A stretch of DNA of 64,000 nucleotides from Topomyia yanbarensis (taxonomy: Eukaryota; Arthropoda; Insecta; Diptera; Culicidae): NCBI RefSeq assembly GCF_030247195.1, contig NC_080670.1:42951524-43015523 (forward strand). Reading direction: 5' to 3'. Below are positions 56,544 to 64,000 of the stretch, piece by piece; position 1 is the first letter of the stretch; the number at the start of each line of letters is the position of its first letter. The position numbers and the translations under genes are program-made. The notes below the pieces were generated by a model. The model saw only the letters and a list, made by a program, of their open reading frames with translations. It was not told the DNA's origin and ran no database searches.

Positions 56544-58040
56544 GCAACTTAGCCAACGAGTTCGCTCGGACCAATCTGTATTACGTGCCTTTCCCCGCTG
56601 GTAGCATTCCACGTCCTCAGCCAGAAAGATGCAGATGGGAATCATCCCGGCAATCACGCATACCGCCTCCGACGATATCGTTCTATACACACTAGCGACA
56701 CGAACAGCCATTAGGCGAAACGTGCTTGTCAACTTCATTCGGTTCCGCTTTGAGTTCAGCGCAGCAGCTCAGGCCTGTACACCATTATTCAGTATTGAGG
56801 ATGAAACAACCGCCAGGAGACGTCTCGTGTTGCCTCTTGCTCCTCCGTTTTTCGGCATGATCCTTGCCAATACGTTAGTTGTACTCGCGGCCTTCTCACA
56901 TACTTAGCCGACATGGCTGTTGTAATCTAACAGATCGTCGACCATCACACTCGGGTGCTTCAGCGCACGCAACGATGGGGTGGATTGTCCCCCGACGCTG
57001 ATCTCGACACGCTGGATTCACGGTGGCTGATCAACACTACCTCGGTCTTGTGGTGAGCCAGCTGTAACTTTACGTCAGCTTTCCAGTTTCATGTTTCAAC
57101 GATGCCTATTGTCTCTGCCGTCAACATCTCCACCTCCTCAGGGGTCTCCTCTGTTATCGTCAGGGCATCATCTGCAAAGCCGACGATCTCAACTTCCGTG
57201 GGCAGTTCCAGTGTTAACACTCCGTTGTACATTATATTCCAGAGCTTTTGGCCGAGTGTGGAACTCTGAGGTACTCTAAAAATGACCCTAATCGACCTCT
57301 GCCATATGTTCGTTTTAGTAGACCAATACTCGGTTCTGGAAATATCTTTTCAGAACCTTACAGATAGTTCGGAACCCGCATTCTGTGCAGTGCTACGCGA
57401 TAGCCCCCCAGTTAGCACTGTTAAACGCGTTCTTCACGTCTATCGTTACCACGGCGCAGTATTGATGACCCCTTCCAGAAGCTTACCAAGAGTAGCCAGC
57501 AGGCATATAGGTTGATACGATGCTGGATCTCCTGGTAGTTTCCCTGGTTTTGACAGCAACACCAGCTTCTGGATCTTTCTTCTATCCGGGAACTAGCCAT
57601 CGTCCAGACATTTCTGTAGGACTATCCTGAACATGTTCAGAAATACCAGGATCGCAGTCTTCAGTGCCACATTGGGGATACCATCCGGTCCGGGAGCTTT
57701 CTTCGCTTTCAGCTCTTTTGCCACAATAAGGTACTCGTCGTTGGAAACTCGATTGTCACTAACATTTCAACCGTCTGCATCAACGTACGGTGTAGGCGGC
57801 CATGCGGTTGGGTCGTGCTTCGGAAAGACCCCCCACGATCATTTTCAGTTTGTCGGCGCACATTTCGACTGGCGCCATTGGACCCTTGATTCTGGCCATA
57901 ACGACACGGTAAGCATTTCCCCAGGCGTTGGCGTCTACTTCTCTGCACAGCTTTTTGTAGCAAGTGGACTTACTTAGCACTATCTCGCATTTAAAAGCGG
58001 CCCTGGCCGCCCGGAAGATCTTGCTCTCTGAACGCGTCTT
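56544..58040 (-). pseudogene. R1-clade retrotransposon reverse transcriptase, decayed
   Basis: On the minus strand in order: PGDPASYQPICLLATLGKLLE (RT domain 2 region), GVPQSSTLGQKLWNIMYNGVL, VEIVGFADDALTITEE (the catalytic FADD box), LAHHKTEVVLIS, VMVDDRLSYNSHV and a KRRLLA-type stretch. It reads through many stops and frameshifts. An earlier segment near 57980-57780 encodes ARAAFKCEIVLSKSTCYKKLC. The order and motifs match R1-clade elements. Together with 53460-53685 this is one element split by hAT B. Confidence 0.85.
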
Positions 58041-58058
58041 CTGGCTTAGGTATATATA

Positions 58059-60237
58059 CAGGTAAACTTCGATATAACGTACATTTCGGTTTAAAAATTG
58101 TACGTTATATCGAATTGTACATTATATCGAAGCATGCAAAATCCTCACAGAATTGTTGCTCATGGTACTTTATTTTGAAAAATTTTGATAAATCGTAAAT
58201 AATTTTGAAAATCTAACCTACCTAGCAGTGTGAAACAACTTTTCTCATAAGAAAATTATAGTGGTTCTATAAAAATGATGCCGCAATTGATTTTTTTTTT
58301 GGTTCTATAAAAGGATGCCGCAATTGATTAATATTCAGATTTTTTTAGTTTGTATGAATCAAATTTATTGAAAATATTCTTATTTTGACTCCTTTTCTAA
58401 TTATTAAGTCATTAGCCATTATTATTCTGTGTGGGCTTGTAAAATGTTTTTTTTAATATTCCCGCCATTTGTGCCTCATCAAATAAAAGCAATCTATGAA
58501 CTTTCATCATTAGAATAGACTAAGAAGATCCACTTGTATCCACGATTCAAGAATTTCTGAAAATATATTTCAATCCGCTAACCGGTTTCCTAAATACCCC
58601 ATACCGGTCGTAAACGCACAGTTGTCCGTGTAATTACAAATATGATCTCTCACTCTTATTTATTTGATGTGACACATAACAGGATTCGAAAACAATCTTC
58701 GATTCTAGTAACCGGATTCAAGAGTCTAAGCAACAAGAAATTTTGATAAATATCACTGGATTCCTCGTAGATCGTCAATGGGACGTCATTTCATGTGTCA
58801 CATGATGGCAACATCAATGTAAAACAGACAAAAGAATCATGAGTCCAGGGAACTGAATTCAGGAATATCCGAAATCGGAGTTGAATGTGTCCGCATTAAT
58901 TGCAATACGATTCGCAGATCACATGGGTATGTAATTTGATGACCCAAATGTCGAGAATCTGTAATCCGAAGTACTGAATTCAGGAGTTTCAGGAAGCGAT
59001 TGTACACACCAAAAAATAATGAAATTTAAATGACATGTAAATCGATATGAATGTAAACATACAAACCTTTAATCGAAAATTTGATTGAAAATTAAGTTGA
59101 ATTCAATGCACTCAATGGGAACATCAATAAGCATATGATTTTATACTTTCGTTCGTGTAATATTACATGTCATTTATTTTACAGCAATATTGGATTAAAA
59201 ACACTTTAAAATGCATAGGTATCCCGTTTAATCAAACTGTAATTTTCAATCAACGTGTAAAATATAACAAAATTCCTTGAAGAAAGCACGACAAGTTGTG
59301 TGTATTTGTTGTGGAACTTAATTTTACATTTATATTCATGCTCTAAATATGTGCATGAAAATAAATTGAAAATTACAAAATATTTTTATCTGTGTATCTG
59401 ATTGTCATCAAATATGATAGCACTAGACATGCTAAATTTAAACATTGTCATTCGGCCCAGAGAATCAGACTCCGCAGTCCTGAAACCACACACCAAAAAA
59501 ATAATGAAATTTAAACAACATGTAAATCAATGCGAATGTAAACATACAACGATTGAATCCAAAATTTGATTGAAAATTACGTTAAAATCAATTGGAGCAT
59601 CAAACAGCATACAATTTTACACTTTCATTCGTGTAATATTACATGTCATTCATTTTACAACAATATTCGAGTAAATACATTGAAGTGCATTGGTTTTCCG
59701 TTTAAAGAAACTGTAATTTTCAATCTATGTGTAAAATTATAATAAAATTCGTTGAAGAAAACACGACAAGTCGTGTGTATTTGTGGTGGAACTTAATTTT
59801 ACATTTATTTTCATGCTCCAAATATGTGCATGAAAATAAACTTAAAATTACAAAATATTTTTATCTGTGCAACCAACAATGGTCAAACCAATATAATTAT
59901 TTTTGTTTTCAGTTAGAAATTACTGATCTTGTATTATTTATGGAGATACATGTTTGATTTTAATAAATAACAATCATCCGCAAATGAAATTGAAAAAAAT
60001 CGCTCTCGGGGCCTTCAATGAAATAGCCAATTGCTAACATGCTCATTGGAAGCCCAAATAGTACGTTTTAAGATTGTGTGTAACATATTGAATTCTTAAA
60101 ATATGGAATACATGCGTAATTGAAAAGAAATTTGGACCTGAAAAATAAATTAAAAATTTTGTACGTTATATCGAGGAAAAATGTACGTTATATCGAGTGA
60201 CGCTATATCGAGGGTACGTTGTATCGAAGATTACCTG
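58059..60237. mobile_element. pogo/Tigger-like Tc1-mariner element, non-autonomous, 2.18 kb
   Basis: Ends CAGGTAAACTTCGATATAAC (left) and reversed CAGGTAATCTTCGATACAAC (right), each flanked by TA. Subterminal copies of GTACGTTATATCGA are clustered: three in the first 90 bp and at least four in the last 80 bp. No transposase is visible. Two tandem ~390-bp AT-rich repeats lie inside (59005-59395 and 59487-59870). Confidence 0.85.
59005..59870. repeat. Two copies of a ~390-bp AT-rich MITE-like repeat
   Basis: Copy 1 (59005-59395) and copy 2 (59487-59870) both start CACACCAAAAAA and end near TTTTTATCTGTG. They share about 85-90% identity by eye, including CGTGTAATATTACATGTCATT. The reversed right end (CACAGATAAAAATATT) loosely matches the left, as in terminal inverted repeats. 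Confidence 0.75.
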
Positions 60238-60239
60238 TA

Positions 60240-60925
60240 GTTGTATGAATGTAAGTTCGCATGTATGCCTGTATGTATCCCTGAGTGGAAGGACAGGCTC
60301 TGAGCCGCCAAAACGCTCATGGGAAGCCGGGTGCGCGGTCATAGGTGTGATCATAAAGCACTGCACACACTTTAAAGTGAAACGATAGGTGTACAGTTAA
60401 TGCACATAGATTGCAGAAATAGGTTGTTGATACAGCCCGATAAATAACAATAATAACAAATAAACACATTAGGTTTATGTGCCAGCAAATAGTGTCTATA
60501 TGCCACCGCAAATTGCAAAAATCAATGTAAAATTAATAGACATAACGTTTACATTTTTATCAGTGATCGTTTTGGTGTAGTTGGCTTGATACAAAAATTG
60601 AAGTCTAGTTGAAATTAGCTTTTTCGTTTTATACTCACTTTTGATGGTGGGTGGTATTAACTGTTCGGTCTATTATAATTTTATAGGAAATGATAAAAAC
60701 ATTTGATTTCTCGATTTGAATGAAAATACCGTTTAAAGATTGAAAATTCAACTCAGTCGGAACAATATATTCTTCAGCATTAACTAAACCATAAGTTCAA
60801 TAAATATTATTAGAAAAATGATTACAGACATCCACTCAGCCACCTCCCAGCCGAGGTATACGAGCTGACGGGTAATTTGGCCGGTATTCCAAGGGATCGG
60901 GATTTACAGCTGAAAATAAACAACT
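60240..60925. other. No gene seen
   Basis: Contains a short ATGT-rich stretch (60241-60280) after the pogo-like element and AT-rich sequence up to the stop of the minus-strand gene at 60930. Confidence 0.45.
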
Positions 60926-60929
60926 ACTG

Positions 60930-62314
60930 TTATCTGGAAGTAGGCAATTTCGAAACATCAATAATCAACTCACGCAAGGAAAACCGAATTCTTTTAGGCG
61001 GCATACCGCTAGAACTCGGGCCAGCTGTTTGGCTTTGCAATGAAACGCTTTGTGATGACTGTTGGCTATACAAACGTTTTCTAGGCGGATTAGGAACGTC
61101 GGCCTCGTCGCTGTGATTTATTGTTCCGTCATCTGTTTCTACGTTTTCGTCAATAGTGAATACGGTTTGGGTACGGGGCAAACTTTGTGAACTAACATTC
61201 ACTTCGGGGAAGACAACGCTTTGTGAAGAAGTCTCAGTTCTATTGGAAAAATCTTGCTGAGAAGGCAGCTGACTAGAAATGTTCTGCGAAATTCCGGACT
61301 CTATTGCAAAATCAGTCTGTTCGGAAAGTTCGCTTCCACAATCCACCGCCAAACTTGTATCTTCCCTGTCTTGTGAAGAAACTACTAGGGATGCGACTGA
61401 TATCTGTCCTTCAGCAGCGCTCCCTTCGGTTGATCCTGAAAAATTATGAAAATGTATATGTCGACAGCGCACCTTTTTTATGTATTTAGGACCTACCGTC
61501 TTGTAAGCGAATCATGTCTGTTGCAAATGAGGAATCTGTTGAGATAATCAATTGAATAGATTGAGTCTCTGACTGTTCAGTTGAGTACATTGGTTCTTCT
61601 GCTGATATAGACTGCATTGAAGGACGATCACGTTGACTAAGTCGTTCTTGTCGCTGAACTTGAGGAGTCCGCTCACCCGCCATTGTGTCAAAAATATCGT
61701 ATAGCTCACAGGATTGTTGTTCAGATAGTGCCATGTAGTTATCGGAGATTTCCGCATATTTTTTCTTCACGGCAGCGCAAACGTCCCATTGACTAGCAAA
61801 CCTAATATTAGGCATGCGATTTAATTCCGGGAACAGACTCATCAGTCTCTCTAGCTTCTTAGCTCTGGGTAAAGGTTTTTTTGAAATCTTGGAATAAGGC
61901 TGAAGTAGTTTAGTGTTTTCGGTAATAATAATCCGATCGGGCGAAGCCAACTGTTCATAGTGTGGATTGTAGTATTTGAATTGGGCAAGCGTTGCCAACA
62001 ATTGTTTATCATTTAGTATACTGCTCTCTGCGAATAACCTTTTCTCACCCGGATATACTTTTGCAAAGTGATCTGGATCCGGCGAGCAATCTGGACAATA
62101 CAGATGAACCCCCTGAAACAGAAAGCTTACAATTTTGGCCGTTTTCACTTTGCAGTGATTTACTTACCGAGTTTAAAGGGCGGTACTTCTCGACCCTTTC
62201 ATTAGAGCCGGCGTATATGAGGAACGGTGAACATCTTGTGCAATTGAAGCAAATCATGAAGTGCTCCAAATCCTCGATGTCGTAACCGTCATTTTCATTG
62301 TTCAATATTACCAT
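60930..62314 (-). CDS. Unrecognised three-exon gene, Cys-rich N-terminus and Ser/Gln-rich C-terminus
   Basis: Exons are about 62314-62168, 62112-61497 and 61435-60930. Both introns are short (about 55-61 nt) with good GTAAGT and GTAGGT donors and TTTCAG-type acceptors. The spliced length is 1269 nt, or 422 residues, with no interruption. Residues 20-55 contain CFNCTRC followed by LYCPDC after the first splice junction, which could bind one zinc ion but matches no finger I can name. The middle (about 60-200) is charged and probably folded. The last 200 residues are rich in Ser, Gln and Glu, with SQ pairs, and end in a basic stretch RKRLYSQQ...PPKRIRF. Such tails are common in nuclear regulatory proteins, which is inference only. 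A resemblance to RNF212/ZIP3-type RING proteins was considered but the cysteine spacing does not fit. Gene structure confident, function unknown. Confidence 0.72.
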
Positions 62315-62682
62315 CTTAAAGGAGTAACGATGTTCAGATTGTTTTTGGACACTGAATGTTTAGATGTTATTTTATAGGGAAACGCGCGATTAATACCCTA
62401 CGATGGAAAAGGTTCCAAGGTTACAGTGCCTTTCTTGGTGTAAATCAATCGCATTTAACACTCCGTGGAAACAATTACAATTGTGAAGTTTCAAGTTTTA
62501 TTAAATTATTTAATCTCAGCGATGCCGACTTTTTATGTTAAACTACGCCAAAGAAAGGACTAATGCTAATACAAAAACGGGTAAAATTAAACTAAAAACA
62601 TGAACGACAAGTTGAACGACGAGCAAGTACTGGACGAAAAAAATAATTGCCACAGTTGACTTTTGCTACAGGGTGTAACTAA

Positions 62683-62886
62683 AGCAGAGATGCCAGATTT
62701 GAAGATTTGTCTTCATTTTGAAGACATTTGAAATATTGTGAAGAGGCGTTTTTCATTTTGAAGGCAAATTTATTCGGATGTCTGACTGATTTCTGGCAGG
62801 ATTCTGGCTCAAAATCAATAACCGATTCAGAATCCTGGCTGTTGAAGACAAATGAACATTTGAAAAAGATACCTGGTATCCCTGAA
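62683..62886. mobile_element. MITE-like repeat beginning AGAGATGCCAGAT, copy 2
   Basis: The left AGAGATGCCAGAT and the right end ATACCTGGTATCCCT are imperfect inverse ends. The interior matches 47169-47375, including a degenerate internal TTCAGAATCCTGG. Confidence 0.68.
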
Positions 62887-63179
62887 TCAAAGGGTTCTTT
62901 ATTTCTTGCTAAAGCTTAGTATGCACCTCTTGCGAAATGAGGTCGCGAAATATTTTTCCTTCTTCCGTGCGGAATTTTGACATTTGCTCGCGAAAACTAG
63001 TCTGTGTGTTTGCTGTTAGATGTCGCTTTTGATAACTGGAAAACGACATCAGCTGTTGTTTGTTTATTTCTTTTTTATATTTCTGTTGTCATTTAAATGT
63101 TTTAAATGATGTATTTTATTAATTCATCACGGATGTGTATGAAATCGGTAACAATTGTAAACCTATTTGCCATTCATGA

Positions 63180-63690
63180 AGCTCTCAGGGAAGTGACGTA
63201 CTCAGCGTGAATCATATTTCGAGAATGATTAATCATAATGCTTATTTGTGACGGTTCCGGATGTCTCGGGGAAGTTCAGTCTGACCAATTTAGACAGCAC
63301 AATTCCTGCAATCGGAAATTTAAATCATTGGCTGGCCAATTTCTATCTAAATTGGCTGCTTCTACCGGTTCTAGAAGACCCAGGGAAATGATCGAAATTC
63401 GCTCAAACCAAATCTATTGTAATTGTCCGAATCGTAAGTCTAAATCGGCGTTTGACCATTAAGAAGCAAATCTGATTGCCTTGGCCGCCTTTACCGCTTT
63501 CACAAGTCTCGGGGAAACTACCTTTCGAAACACGTTTCGGAATCCGGAAATATAACGCAAATATAACAACCGACTCCGACTCAACCGGTTTCAGGTCGAA
63601 CCAAACCCTAGGCTTTAAACTACGTTAAAAATCGATTATGATAACAATGGCTACTACTAAAGGTTCCGGAAGTCTCAGGGAATGCTACCA
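63180..63690. repeat. Degenerate tandem or dispersed repeat with GTCTCGGGGAA cores
   Basis: The cores GCTCTCAGGGAAGTGAC, GGTTCCGGATGTCTCGGGGA, CAAGTCTCGGGGAAACTACC and GGTTCCGGAAGTCTCAGGGA occur at about 63181, 63248, 63504 and 63662, together with TCTAAATTGGCTGCTTCTACCG-like blocks. A MITE fragment with AACCGACTCCGACTCAACCG lies at 63566. Confidence 0.5.
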
Positions 63691-64000
63691 ATAATCAGTA
63701 CGGATACAAACCTATTTTTGGTATAACAATTGTGAGAATCGTAATTGAAATTTATTGCCATAAGTAATTCGTGGTAATTATTATTGCATGAAACACTAAG
63801 GAATTGCGCATATTGCTACTACTTGTATTACTACCGCCAGAAGCATAATTGTCCCATGTGTATAGGGATTCCCATAGAACATGGGACAGTTTTGCTTCTA
63901 GCGGCAGAATACCTCACACAAAAAATGCTGTTCAAGTCTGATATTACACCGAAAGTTAGACGAATTAACTGAATTCTAATTTGATGGTCAAATTGACCCT

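Noticed and set aside
61497..62314. RNF212/ZIP3-type meiotic RING protein
   Set aside because: Cysteine and histidine spacing does not fit a C3HC4 RING and there is no coiled coil after it.

Overview
This is eukaryotic DNA from an insect, most probably a mosquito-like dipteran. The coding exons have GT-AG introns, the intergenic DNA is AT-rich, and transposable elements are dense. The best anchor is a complete RNA polymerase II second-subunit gene whose predicted length (1176 aa) fits the insect protein. The mosquito assignment is an inference from the retroelement and MITE types and has not been tested. I saw no rRNA, tRNA or CRISPR locus.

Three host genes can be supported. RPB2 (RpII140) lies on the + strand at 49052-52927 in five exons. 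On the minus strand I could assemble NDUFC2 (complex I subunit B14.5b), complete in three exons, but its last exon (32922-32971) is about 13.7 kb from exon 2 (46659-46802). An unrecognised 422-residue three-exon gene lies on the minus strand at 60930-62314. A 92-residue ORF with a signal-peptide-like start (14282-14560) is only a candidate.

The giant NDUFC2 intron holds a nested stack. The outermost layer is two duplicated divergent H2B/H2A histone pseudogene pairs. The second pair is split by an ORF1-only non-LTR element (about 35276-45963). That element is itself split by two hAT-type transposons: A (35758-41744, 8-bp duplication CTTACTTG) and C (42049-45469, duplication AGTTGCAG). Element A carries about eleven copies of a ~115-bp minisatellite and a 3.1-kb array of a perfect 9-bp unit. 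A sister hAT, B (53694-56535, duplication CTCTTACT), interrupts an R1-clade retrotransposon just downstream of RPB2. B has the same two arrays but shorter, and still holds the C-terminal dimerisation segment of a hAT transposase between them.

The left 32 kb is mostly repeats: a 2.87-kb hAT-like element (5238-8105), a second ORF1-only copy (3271-5010) with a (TA)118 tract in its 3' UTR, and two MITE families with similar CACAGA-type ends and 7-bp target duplications. It also contains a decayed DD37E-type Tc1/mariner transposase, a 1.7-kb foldback element, LOA-type and Ty3/gypsy relics, and two unprocessed fragments of a glycogen branching enzyme pseudogene. The right end holds a 2.18-kb pogo-like element (58059-60237) and dispersed repeats.

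Overall this is a housekeeping-gene neighbourhood heavily invaded by class II elements. Many insertion events can be ordered because target duplications and paralogous empty sites lie within the same window.
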